Below are positions 10,861 through 22,213 of a stretch of 64,000 nucleotides of DNA, piece after piece. The notes under the pieces are model-generated. The model saw only the letters and a program-made list of their open reading frames with translations, made no database searches and was not told the origin of the DNA. Source of the DNA: Trichobilharzia regenti (taxonomy: Eukaryota > Platyhelminthes > Trematoda > Strigeidida > Schistosomatidae). The position numbers and the translations under genes were made by a program. Location of the stretch: positions 58,004,440-58,068,439 of the forward strand of contig OX235262.1 of assembly GCA_944472135.2 (NCBI GenBank), read 5' to 3'. Numbering within the stretch: the first letter of the stretch is position 1; every line of letters begins with the position of its first letter.

Positions 10861-11923
10861 CCATTTTAGTCTTAGGAAACACTGAATTCGTCATCTCCCA
10901 TTCGCAATGCATTTTGGCTTCTTCTTGGTATCAATCAAATGTCTCCTCCAGTCATATCCAGTACATCCTGATTTCATTCTGCATTTCATTCTTTGTTGTT
11001 AATCCCTTCTCAAAATTCGATCTTCTATATCGAACCGGGGAATACATGTGATGAAAAAAGTTTGCCATAGACTCTTCGAATCAGATTCGTTGACTAACTA
11101 AACCTCGGAAACATACATAGACAAAGAATGACTTGGCCTAAATGCTGCAAACTAGGAAGATGTTCCTTTGTTCGAGCCCATTTGTGATGAAAATCTCAAG
11201 CCTATTCCTTGTTCTGCATGCAGCACGTTTCAACAGTGATTTCAGATAATTGAAGGTCTGTCATACTCTTTCAATCTTGCATTTCAAATTCTCATCCATG
11301 CCACTTGTAGTTGACACGAGGCTGTCAGTTATCTGAATAAATATCATGATGGTAAACGATTGAGGAACTGTGACAGTGTCCCATTTCCTGTTGGAATCAT
11401 TTATGCTCAGACTGGACACTAACAGAAGACATTTATGGCGTTTAAAAGTGTATTTCGTGTAAAATAATCTGCTAATGTTTGGATGCAAATATCTCAGAAA
11501 TACAAGCGAAATTTTCAAAACATGGCGTAATTAGAACAACAAATATCACAGTTATAATTTAACCAGAGAACTGATGGTGTCTATACCAGTATAAAATATC
11601 AGTAATAACACCTAATAAAACAGTCACAAGTTCAGAGGTTAACAAAATGCTTTGGACGACGATTAAACAAACATTTCTACATAAGAGATTCGGTAAATAG
11701 TGTACAAACATGCGATACTTCTAGTAAAGTATGCTCCACAAGAAAGCAATCAGATATACACCACCCACATTCTGAACACTGTGAGATGGCAGTCATTAAC
11801 CTAATTATGTTAAATACTGATCCGTCACAAACATGGTGTTCCACTATGTGAAGATGCTTTACATGTGTCTTATCATGAAATAGAAAAACCACGAGGACAC
11901 ACATTTACCATTTGTGTACTTAC
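10861..11923. other. Stretch without a supported gene
   Basis: Minus-strand frames at 11,261-11,518 and 11,677-11,904 are open in all three units but show no family motif. They lie downstream of the candidate membrane-segment exon on the same strand, so further exons of that transcript could lie here. I cannot place them. Confidence 0.35.
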
Positions 11924-12116
11924 AAACGGTCGTGTGATGAATTTCTCTGAAAATACCGATTGAACTCAATACGTGCTACAGATAAATAAGCCGTAATAAT
12001 AATACTCGTTATCATAACTAAATTTACCAATGTAAGATTAAAAGAGATTTCCCACTCAAATATTATTTGTCTCAGCGAGAAATGTATACTAGACCTGAAC
12101 CTCTCGTAAACCACAT
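11924..12116 (-). CDS. Candidate internal exon with membrane segment, unit A
   Basis: A 193-nt minus-strand segment is bounded by a pyrimidine-rich acceptor ending CAACTAG and a strong GTAAGT donor, and is open throughout in one frame. It encodes a basic/aromatic N-part (VYERFRSSIHFSLRQ) and a hydrophobic helix (LVNLVMITSIIITAYL) followed by a polar tail. It is convergent with the repeat-protein gene. Copies in B (41,685-41,877) and C (53,239-53,431, plus) keep the splice sites and the frame, with at most one residue difference visible. Partner exons and function are not identified. The duplication is too recent for conservation to prove coding. Confidence 0.35.
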
Positions 12117-12379
12117 CTAGTTGAAAACAATTATCACCTTTTATTCGCCGTCGTAATTATGTGAAATCAAACAAGAATTATGTATTTGAATGCGATTGTA
12201 CAGCTTTTGAAAATGAAAGATATCTCTGCTGAATTTCGTGTTCTCTGCATTCTAAGGATCATGAGTAGATTATTTGTGGCGGCCTTTCCTAAATCACTGA
12301 GCTACCAAGTATCTATCTTCAATTTAAATAAATAACATACTGCTTTAATTATCCAACGACGTTGTTGACTCATAGTCTC

Positions 12380-12700
12380 TTCTCAAGTGCAATTTCTGAA
12401 ACGGCTTTCAACATACTCCTATGAGGCTTCCTCAGTGAAATCACAAGCAGTAAAGTTGATGAATCATTGATTAATTTGATTCATGAAATTTACTTACCTC
12501 GTTGACATGGATAGCAAGCAGACGATTTCAGTGAGTGAAATTATTTTCTTTTTCGACAATGTCATCTCCTGGGCTATGAACTCCGGAATATATAACACAG
12601 AGAGAGAGGAAGCTTCCGAAACTGTTAACGCTTAAAGGTCAAGATGTAATGAGTGACAGGGTGAAGCTGTGTAACACAGATATGGATTTAAAACTTGGAA
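12380..12700 (+). repeat. Repeated exon-like segment, diverged copy
   Basis: The stretch from TGAATCATTGATTAATTTGA to GTAACACAGATATGG matches 17,700-17,931 with many substitutions. In the better copy, frame DKVIFCVMDCRIHNLERKF through DRVKACDTDMDK is open, behind a pyrimidine-rich TTCTTTCTTTTCC stretch. This copy has stops in that frame. It looks like a duplicated gene or transposon fragment. I do not recognise the source. Confidence 0.45.
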
Positions 12701-13349
12701 ATAAGAAACACCATATATGACGTTTGGACAGATGACGTGATTGGATAATAGTAATATTAATAATGCTGAAACAGTAGGCTATTTATGGTGGGAAAGGTGT
12801 AGAGAAATGATGAACCTGAGTTCCGTGCTATACAAAATCCTGGCTGAAAATTTGGGATCACGAAAGTTTTGGCTATGCCCAGAGAGACACCTCGGTCACA
12901 TTGTCCCAGATAAGTGCCAATGGATGTCACGCATAGATCGTCAGGATGATTCAAATGGAGGTATCTCACTTGAGTTGACACTAGGTTCTGTTTCGAACCA
13001 TTTTCCCAGCAAATTCTCACTTTTTGAATTAGAAATAATACATGACACCTATTTCATTTCCTACAGCTTCAATTGCACAACAATGTTGTTGATTCATAGT
13101 GTATTCACAAGTATTATTATTATATCCTTTTATTCCTAGAGGAACATAGGGCTTCAGCTGCACGTCTCCATTGCGTTCGGTTTTCTGCCAACTTTTTCCT
13201 CTGGCTCCAAGTCTGGCCACATGCTTTCATCTCCTCTTCACATAACCTCCTCGAAGTCACCCTTGCACTGACGACCAACTCGCCGTTTCCCTTTCGGGTT
13301 CCACTCGAGCAATGGCTTGTCTAGTGATGTCACTTGATGGTTTACTCGG

Positions 13350-16118
13350 CGTATGGCCAATCCATCTCCATTTCTTCCTGTCTATTTGTTGCACAATCGG
13401 TTCCTGCTGGGTTGGTTCGCTCCCAGAGATCCCCATTGCCGATATTTTCTGGCCATCTGATCTTAAGTATTGAGCGAAGAAACCTGTTGATGAAGGTCTG
13501 TAGTTTGTTTAAGATGCACTCTACGATGCACAAAGTCTCTCATCCGTATAGTAGCACTGACTGACTTCACATTGGAGTTGAAGATCCGGATCTTATATTT
13601 GGTTCTGCGTAGTGCTGTTGACCTTGACACAGACTCCAGAGTAATGAGAGCTTGTCTTGCTTTTCCGATTCTCGCTCTGATATCCTCGTCAGTTCCATCC
13701 GCCTGTAGTTAAAACGATGCTTCCCAGTTAGGTAAAGGAGGTTGTTCCTTTCAGGTTCCTGCCGTTTATGCTGATTGTTGACTGTTGTTATTGCTGATGG
13801 TGTTGGCCAGGAATCTCCATCCCCTCTGTTTTATCTATGTTCACTGATGGCCTAACTTATCTGGATGCTTCTTCTACCAACTTGTTGCTTTTCACTTGCA
13901 TATCTTCCAGTTTGTGGGAAATCAGACATATGTCATCGGCGAAGTCCAGACCCTCCACGTTTTTGTGTGAGTCCATTTTATGCCTGTTTCCTCATTGCCC
14001 GTTGCCTGTCGCATTATCCAATCTACTGCAATCAGGAAAATCATTGGCGATGGTAGACAGCCTTGCCGCACTCCCTTCCTCACTTTGAAGGCTTCCGTGA
14101 GTTCCCCGTTGTGGATTACTTGGTATGCAGCATTGTCGTATAACTGTTGGATGGGATGTATAATTGTCGATGGGACCCCATAGTAGCAAAGTAGTTGCCA
14201 AATCACCTCTCGATCGACGCTGTCAGCTGAAGGCCTTTTCAAAGTCGATGAAGTTGAGATATAGAGACGACTGCCATTCAAAGCTTTGTTCATTGATGAT
14301 CCGTAGTGTGGCGATTTGATCAATGCATGACTTGTTTCTCTTGAACCCAGTCTGTTCCAGTCGACGTTTTTCACCCAGGTTGGCGTGTTTGACTCTCTAC
14401 AGAATGATTCGGCTTAGTATTTAGCTTGGGATGAACCGGAGCATAACATCGCGCGAGTTTATACATTGAATTAAGTCTCCTTTGTTTGGCAGTTTGAATA
14501 AGTATACTTTATTCCAAACCTCGGGTTCTTTGCCCTCTTTCCACACCTTCTCCAGCAATGGCGTCATCAAGTCCGCTGTTGTCCCAGGGTCCATTTTCAA
14601 TGCTTCCACTGGGGTTCGTTCTGGTCCTGCTGCTTTGCCGGATTTTAGCATCTTGATTGCATTCAGGACTTCTGATTTCGTCGGGGCTCGATGTTTACTG
14701 GCAGTTCTGTTTCCGTTGTTGGTATTGTCAGGCGCATTGTAGGTGGCGATCGATTTGCAAGTCTTACGAAGTGTTCAGAACAGTGTCTGCCTTGCTCCAT
14801 CTCCTTGGTGATAGGCCTTCCATTGTCATCCTTCACTGGCTTAATTTGTGTTGAACGTTTCCCTGATAGGAACCTAATTGTTTGGTAGAGTGTTGTGAGG
14901 TCTCCTTTGTCTGCAGCTTGTCCTGCTTCACTTGCAATAGCTTCATAATATTTTCTTTTGTCTTCCCTGGCACTTCTCTTCACTATTTTGTTCAGCGTAT
15001 TGTAGCTTGCATGCAACTCCTGTTTTTGTTGCTCGTCGGTGCACTGGATAACCTTTTGTTCCACCACCCTTTCTCTTCTATTACTTTCCAAGTGTCCGTA
15101 GTGAGCCACTGTTGTCCTGTCTCTTCTTTCTGCCTGGAACTTCCATGCACGTTTGACTCCACACCACTTTCAGGTTGTTCCAGTGCTTCCCAACGTTGAC
15201 CTCTACCCTAGTGTTGATTTGTGTCTGTGCCTTTTCCCGTATACTTTCAGTGAAGATGTCCTTTGTATCCTGATCCTTCAATTTGTGAGTATTCGAATTG
15301 ACGTGTGGTCTATCTGCAATTCCTGTTTCCTTGAAAGTTTTGAATATGATTTGGAGTGTACCTTGAACGAGATAGTGGTCTGAGCCGACGTCTGCTCCTC
15401 TTCTTACCACTACTTTTGTGTCCAGTAGGCTGCGCCTCGACTTCTTTGATCACTACTGAGATGAAGTCAATTTGGTTTTCGGTTCTCCCGTCTGGTGACA
15501 ACCATGTAGCCTTGTAGATATCTTTGTGTTTTTAAATACTGACACCAATCACTAGTTCGTTGAAGGCGCAGAAGTCGACGAAGAGTTCTCCATTTTCATT
15601 CATTTCTCCGAGAGCTTCTGTACCCATGATGAGTTCCCTTCCTTTGTCGTCTGCTCCGAGTTTGGCGTTCATGTCTCCCATTAGTATTTTATTGTCGCCA
15701 GCTGGAGTATTGTCCATTGTTGCCTGTAGTTGTCTGTAGAATTCTTCTTTCTTTTCGAGGTCTGCGTTGTTTGTGAATGCATAACATTGTATAACTGACA
15801 CTTTCCTTCCCTTGGAGTTGAATCTGGCGGTCATTATCCTGGACGAGATCGCTTGCCATTGTATCAGGGCTTTCGTTGCCGTTGGTGACATCATGATGGC
15901 CACGCCTTCGATGTACGCGTGGTTATCTTCCTGGTGACCGGAGTAGATCACTGACTGAACCGTTGACAATTTGGTGAGTCCATTCCCGTTCCGTCTGCTT
16001 TCACATATTCCCAGTACTTGGATTCCGTATCTTTTCATCTCGTTTGCGATCTGCGCAGCTCTGCCATCTCGTGTATGGTGCGGACGTTCCATATCCCTAC
16101 ACAGACCTTCTCTTTTGG
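13350..16118 (-). pseudogene. RTE endonuclease-reverse transcriptase of E2 (unit A), frameshifted
   Basis: This encoded a single polyprotein that nicks target DNA and primes reverse transcription there. Order on the minus strand: apurinic-type endonuclease (about 15,300-16,100) with GICESRR (catalytic Glu), GDMNAKLG (Asp/Asn) and SDH (15,375-15,383), all intact; then a linker; then reverse transcriptase with the YYGVPSTIIHPIQQLYDNA stretch, VRQGC and LDFADDICLIS (FADD at 13,932-13,943). It survives as about five overlapping pieces in different frames, so no functional protein is made. The piece 15,532-16,118 is the best preserved RTE endonuclease in the window. The family resembles the schistosome SR2/SjR2 RTE group; that assignment is from general resemblance only. 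Confidence 0.8.
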
Positions 16119-16129
16119 TGCAAAGAGAT

Positions 16130-16413
16130 TTTGATTGCGTTATTAGAAGACGGAGACTATCTGAAAAATGTGATGTATTAGCGCTATACATTTCGAACAA
16201 TCTGATCACACATTTACTTGTCAAGTCAATATATATAGAAAGGTTTCTCTCACTTTGTTTAATTTAACATTTCTATATATATTGACTTGACAAGTAAATG
16301 TGTGATCAGATTGTTCGAAATGTATAGCGCTAATACATCACATTTTTCAGATAGTCTCCGTCTTCTAATAACGCTATCAAAATTTATAAGAGGTACTAAT
16401 TGTTTTAAATTTT
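16130..16413. mobile_element. Foldback insertion in E2, unit A
   Basis: Two 113-bp inverted arms (16,128-16,240 and 16,271-16,383, one mismatch seen near the outer end) flank a 30-bp loop, followed by about 30 bp of AT-rich sequence. The insertion interrupts the E2 leader. It is flanked by an 11-bp target duplication TGCAAAGAGAT at 16,119-16,129 and 16,414-16,424. No transposase is encoded. Long terminal inverted repeats with a target duplication of this size would fit a foldback or Mutator-like non-autonomous element; an inverted 'twin-primed' retro-insertion is the alternative. Confidence 0.75.
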
Positions 16414-17049
16414 TGCAAAGAGATTCATCGTGCTAAAATTTCTGTAACAACTCTGTTTAAAGGGGGAGGTTGCTAGCCTCGCGGCTGAGAAAGGAATTGT
16501 TACATTAAGATAAAGTTTAGAGAGAAGCGACCTTGTGGGTTACTTCCCTTCAAACCGGAAAACAAGGAATAAAGCAATCAAAACAACACTAGCAAAAGAA
16601 AAATAGTTCACAGCAAAAAAAGCAATAAGCGACAACAACACAACAATGTACAATACAGTTAAGCACAATTGACTAGAATGATACCAAAACCATAGACTCA
16701 ATGACTTGGGCCAAATTGAACATATAAATCCAACAATATACACAATTACAGATATGAGTTAGTGTTAAAAAGTCACAAAATGTCAAACGGTTTGCTAGAG
16801 GTATTAGTGGTCAACAAGATTATATCCACAGGTTCAATGTTCAAAAGTAAACGCATTTTAATAGTTCCCAAAAATTTGTGGTCAGAAATCTTTTAACCGT
16901 GAGTGACAATCCCAGTTCTGTCACTTCAAGTTTATAAACACACAAAATAATTGAGCAACGAATATTCTTTTCGATAAATTCCACCCTACTCATAAGTGCA
17001 AGTTCAAAAACAGCTCTCGTCAAACTCCCATCAAAATCACGTAAAGCAT

Positions 17050-17931
17050 GTAGATTGAAAGACAATTAAACATTTGCGATAGAACGTCACTGATTGAAGA
17101 TTAAAATGACAAGAAAAGGAGGGACGGAGATACATTCTACAACATGAAAACTTCGGTAGTCAAGCCATTTAAGAAGGCCGTCAGAAATATGCAAGCAAAC
17201 ATCGATTCAACAATAACATAATTTCTCAAAATGGAAACAAATTATGACAATAGTCAGTTGCTCAAATAACACCACTGTTCACGTCCCATGCAATCAAACT
17301 ATGTTTTACAGTTGAATTTATGCACCTCATTTTATTGCACAACATGTAATAATGATTTTGAACTATTGCACAAATGTCATTAGTCGATATGTAAATATAA
17401 GTGTTTCAGTTCAGTTTCCATGAAATGAACGTCTACCCAAGGATTCTTTGATTGAACTATGACCAAATTCACCTGTTAGATACCTTTCAATAGACTTTCA
17501 CTGAGTGCAGCCGACATGTGAATGAAGACCGAGCATTTCACTCCAGAATAATCAATCAAAACTTAGTGCTAATTAACTTGGAGAGGATAGTAGGAAATCC
17601 ATCTGTTTGAGTGAAGATGCGTAATTTCTTAAGTCCATTTTATCTGGATTTTGTTGTTATGTGCTTCACGCTAATTCTCCAGTGAAGTCAACAAACAGTG
17701 GAGTCGATGAATCACAAGATAATTTGATTCATGATACTTGCTCACTTCGTTGACATAGAAAGCAAGAGGACGATTTCAGTGAGTGAAATTCTTTCTTTTC
17801 CGACAAAGTCATCTTTTGTGTCATGGACTGCAGGATACACAACCTAGAAAGGAAATTTCTGGAACTGTTAACAGTTATAGGTAAAGATATAATGAGTGAC
17901 AGGGTGAAGGCGTGTGACACAGATATGGATA
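17050..17931 (+). repeat. Left arm of the unit A palindrome
   Basis: This stretch reads in reverse complement at 22,214-23,091 with few differences. It includes the tip of the E2 leader and the exon-like segment at 17,700-17,931. The inner boundary ACACAGATATGG abuts E3. Confidence 0.9.
17700..17931 (+). repeat. Exon-like segment, better preserved copy
   Basis: One frame is open: DKVIFCVMDCRIHNLERKF, then LELLTVIGKDIMSDRVKACD, running into the truncated end of E3. It has relatives at 12,380-12,700, 46,070-46,302, 22,214-22,440 (minus), 50,599-50,830 (minus) and 52,680-52,990 (minus). Source gene unknown. Confidence 0.4.
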
Positions 17932-20550
17932 AATTACTAATACTAATAGGAGACGTGAACGCCAAACTGTGACTAGAAAACACAGGAAGGGAACTCATCA
18001 TGGGTACAGAAGCTCTCGGAGAAATGAATGAAAATGGAGAACTCTTCGTCGACTTCTGCGCCTTCAACGAACTAGTGATTGGTGTCAGTATTTAAAAACA
18101 CAAAGATATCTACAAGGCTACATGGTTGTCACCAGACGGGAGAACCGAAAACCAAATTGACTTCATCTCAGTAGTGATCAAAGAAGTCGAGGCGCAGCCT
18201 ACTGGACACAAAAGTAGTGGTAAGAAGAGGAGCAGACGTCGGCTCAGACCACTATCTCGTTCAAGGTACACTCCAAATCATATTCAAAACTTTCAAGGAA
18301 ACAGGAATTGCAGATAGACCACACGTCAATTCGAATACTCACAAATTGAAGGATCAGGATACAAAGGACATCTTCACTGAAAGTATACGGGAAAAGGCAC
18401 AGACACAAATCAACACTAGTGTAGAGGTCAACGTTGGGAAGCACTGGAACAACCTGAAAGTGGTGTGGAGTCAAACGTGCATGGAAGTTCCAGGCAGAAA
18501 GAAGAGACAGGACAACAGTGGCTCACTACGGACACTTGGAAAGTAATAGAAGAGAAAGGGTGGTGGAACAAAAGGTTATCCAGTGCACCGACGAGCAACA
18601 AAAACAGGAGTTGCATGCAAGCTACAATACGCTGAACAAAATAGTGAAGAGAAGTGCCAGGGAAGACAAAAGAAAATATTATGAAGCTATTGCAAGTGAA
18701 GCAGGACAAGCTGCAGACAAAGGAGACCTCACAACACTCTACCAAACAATTAGGTTCCTATCAGGGAAACGTTCAACACAAATTAAGCCAGTGAAGGATG
18801 ACAATGGAAGGCCTATCACCAAGGAGATGGAGCAAGGCAGACGCTGTGCTGCACATTCCAAAAGACACCTACTTTGCGTTGGATATTACCAGCAGCGGAG
18901 GCAGAACTTCCAGTGGACATCAACTCTCCGACGAAAGCAGGAATCCTCAAGGCCATTAAACTGCTAAAAGCTGGAAAAGCCGCAGGACCAGATGGAATCT
19001 CAGCAGAAGCATTGAAAATGGAAACATCACAAAGCATCAGCTGATTCGATGACACCACTACTGAAGAAGCCATGGGAAGACGACAAGGTGCCTGAGCATT
19101 CGTAGAAAAGCTACTTATTCAAACTGCCAAAAAAAGGAAATGTAACCCAATGCAACAACCGGCATGGCATTATGCTCCCGTCTATCCCAAGCTAAATACT
19201 AAGCCTCATCAAACTACAGAGAGATAAAATAAAAGCCGAATGAGAAACTTCGACCGGAATAGACTGGATGCAGGATGAACGAGTCATGCATCAATCAAGT
19301 CCCAACACTACGGATCATCATTTAACAGAGCTTGGAATGGAAGTCACCTCTCTATCTCAACTTCATTGACCTTGAAAAGGCCTTCTACAGAGTCGATCGA
19401 GAATTGATTACGCCGCTACTGCTTTGCTACTACCAAGGAGTGCCGACAACAGTTGTATATCTCGTCCAACATTTGTACGACAATGCTGCATGCCGAGTAA
19501 TCCATAGCTGGAAACTCACGGAATTTCTCGAAGTGAAGACGGGAGCAAGACAAGACTGGGTGACCGCCTACTATCTCAAATGATTTTTCCTGATTTCGGT
19601 ACATTGGATGATGTGACAGAGAGTGAGCAGCGAGGAAACAGCCGTAAAATGGACCAACACATAAGACTTGCTGGATTTGGATTTCACCGACGACATTTGT
19701 CTGATTTCTCACAAACTGGAAGATATGCAAAAGAAGAGTAACAAGTTGGCAGAAGAAGCATCCAGAGAAGATTGGCCATCAGGTGAACATAGAGAAAAGA
19801 GAGGCGACGAAGATTACTGGGCAACAGCAACAGTAACAACAACAGACAACAATTAGCATAGATGGGAGAAATTTGAGGGGAGCAATCTCCTTTACCTACC
19901 TGCCTTCCTGTGAAGCATCGTTTCAACTACAGGTGGATGGAACTGGTGAGGATATCAAAGCGAGGATCGGGAAAGCAAGGAAAGCCTTCATTTCCCCCAA
20001 GTCTGTGTGCAGGTCAACAGAACTCAGCATGAAAATTACGATTCGCATCTTCAACTGCAATATGAGGTCAGTGCTACTTTATGGATCAGAGACTTGGCTC
20101 CACGTCACGAAGGACACTCCGAACAAACTACAGACTTTCATCAACAGCTGTCTTCGCTCAATACCCTGGTCAAGATCAGATGGCTGGCCAGAGAAGACCA
20201 ACAACAGAGGACTCTGGCGACGAACCTACCAGGAAGGAACTGTGCAACTAATATGCAGAAAGAACGGGAGTTTGGTTGACAATACTTTGAGAAAACCATC
20301 AAGTGACGTCACACATAAGGTCATCGCTCGAATGTAACCCCACCAAACGGGAGGTGGCGAGTTGGTCGTCGGTGCGAGTATGATATGGGGGAGGTCGTGT
20401 GAAGAGGAGATGAAAGCATTTGGGCAGACGTGGACCCAGCTGAGAACGTCGACGGAGAAATGAGCGCAATGGAGACATGCGGCTGAAGCCGTGTATTCCT
20501 CTGGGAACTAAAGGAAACAATACTAATAATAATAGCAATAATAATAGTGG
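17930..20550 (+). mobile_element. RTE retrotransposon E3 (unit A), 5' truncated, inactive
   Basis: The plus-strand copy starts inside the endonuclease just before GDVNAK and runs to a complete RTE 3' end (GGCTGAAGCC, ATTCCTCTGGG, then a mixed AAT/AAC tail at about 20,515-20,550). After KL there is a stop (KL*LENTG) where E2-A has KLGADDKG. SDH is intact (18,244-18,252). Reverse transcriptase pieces include FIDLEKAFYRVDRELI (19,360-19,410) and LDFTDDICLIS (about 19,672-19,704). Several frameshifts separate them. From 17,985 to 18,842 it is almost identical to the inverted E2-A, then abruptly diverges. Confidence 0.85.
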
Positions 20551-22213
20551 TAGGTAGTATAACGTTTAACATAAAGAAAGGATAGCAGAGGGCAGAATAG
20601 AAAGAAATTGACAACAGTAATTGAAATGATAAGTCGATATATGTGCATGACATCGGGTACGACACTGAGACCTCTCAAAATTTAGTATTCATTTTAGCTG
20701 AAAGGTATGGGATTTATTTCAGTTTATTAGACGTATGTAAGCCATAAAATGTATGTAGCTGAGCAAATGAATCTTCTTATACTTTTGAAATATCTATATG
20801 CTGTTTTTGACAGCTGCAAATTATGTTCATTTCATGCAACTAGGTATTCAGAGTTAAATGTGAAGTGCAATTGTCAGTAGGTTTTTCGGTCTCAGTTGGT
20901 TGCCATCTAAAATTGATTGATTGTGTTCGACCAACATTCGAACTGATGATGTTTGCAGAATAAGATGCTATCATTTTGTTGATGATGGCTAGCGGAAAAC
21001 TCTTTGATATTTGCAAAGATGCATGCGGCGTTGGAGTCTCTGTGGGCAGATCATCAGACACTGAAGATGCACATACTTTAGACTGTAGACTCACGAATAG
21101 GAGGAAATGTTGCCTTCTTTACTCCAGTGATAGTCACAGTCAATCAAATAACATCATTTAAACAGAAGGCTACTTTTAGTTTATCGAGAAATCAAACTGA
21201 TTGTGTACAACTTATTTGTCATTAACTGAATTCAAAATCCTACTGACATGGGGATTGATAACTATTACGGATTAATGTAAAAGCCGGAAAAGCATCCAAG
21301 GAATTATAAATACATGCCAAAGTCAAAAATTCATACATGGTTTGAAAGGTCTAACATATCAGGGTGTTGCATCAGCTCAATTTTCAGTCGACTCACTGAA
21401 TCTAATTCACGTAAAATCACCAAATTCAATCTTAAATTATTACCCTTTCAACGATGTACACAGACGCCACCTCGTAAAACAGGCAGAAACTAATCGTTTA
21501 CAGAACTAAAAACATTGAAGAACCCTCAGATGACTGTGGAAGTTATCAGATTATGATAAAAGGGTGATATACTCCAAAAATTAACCACACACAAATAACT
21601 GACTATCTGGATTTTGTAACGAATCCGCATTGAACAGATACTTTACATCGAAGTGATAACCTCTTCATGAAAATCCCACTGACCTCACTGCGTTCCTTAA
21701 TGGTAACAGAGTAACGTGTGTACATTGAACAATGTGTTCAGTCAATCTGACTAATATTTTGAGAACAGTTATTCAAAATATTAGCTTACTTCAATTCCTC
21801 GACAAAATAATCTGAAAAATATTTCTGTGCATTGATGAGAAAACAATAATTCATTCTGATGTGATCCTGTTACAAATTTCATTTAGATTTTAACAATATT
21901 AGCAGATCATTCGATATATGTTTCAAGAGATGTATATTGCTCAGACTGACGAATTTCAAGATATCTAAATGATCAAATGTCATATGGACAATAATGCGTT
22001 CGGTTTAACTGAATCAGTCATCTGATAGGCATTTAACTAGGTTACTAACCCAGTAGGTGATACCAGATTACAATTCCATAAATAAACCTAGGTTTCCATG
22101 ATACGACTGATATTTTCAGTGTGAAAGTATTATGTGATTATAATTAGTATTATCAGATAATGACTTCAAACCAAACACCATGTTTGTTCTTGCCTATTCG
22201 TGTGTTTCAAATC
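20551..22213. other. Palindrome spacer of unit A, non-coding
   Basis: No supported gene. It is near identical to 48,934-50,599 in unit B. A stretch at about 21,166-21,286 recurs in diverged form at 26,300-26,420 in the single-copy region, so at least part of it is an older low-copy repeat. Confidence 0.5.

Larger units (their letters stand above)
13111..17065 (-). mobile_element. RTE retrotransposon E2 (unit A), nearly full length, inactive
   Basis: Minus-strand element with its tail (ATT-type run, 13,111-13,125), reverse transcriptase, endonuclease and a long 5' leader (about 16,414-17,065). The leader is split from the coding part by a 284-bp foldback insertion. The leader matches the DNA before E0-B (27,500-27,990) and the start of E2 in unit C. 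Without the insertion the element is about 3.65 kb, in the range of RTE elements. Coding is broken by frameshifts at about 15.4, 15.1, 14.65 and 14.4 kb. Confidence 0.85.

Noticed and set aside
12741..13139. 132-codon plus-strand frame in unit A
   Set aside because: It crosses the border into the RTE tail, lacks an ATG start and motif, and its parts are missing in B and C. It looks like a chance frame.
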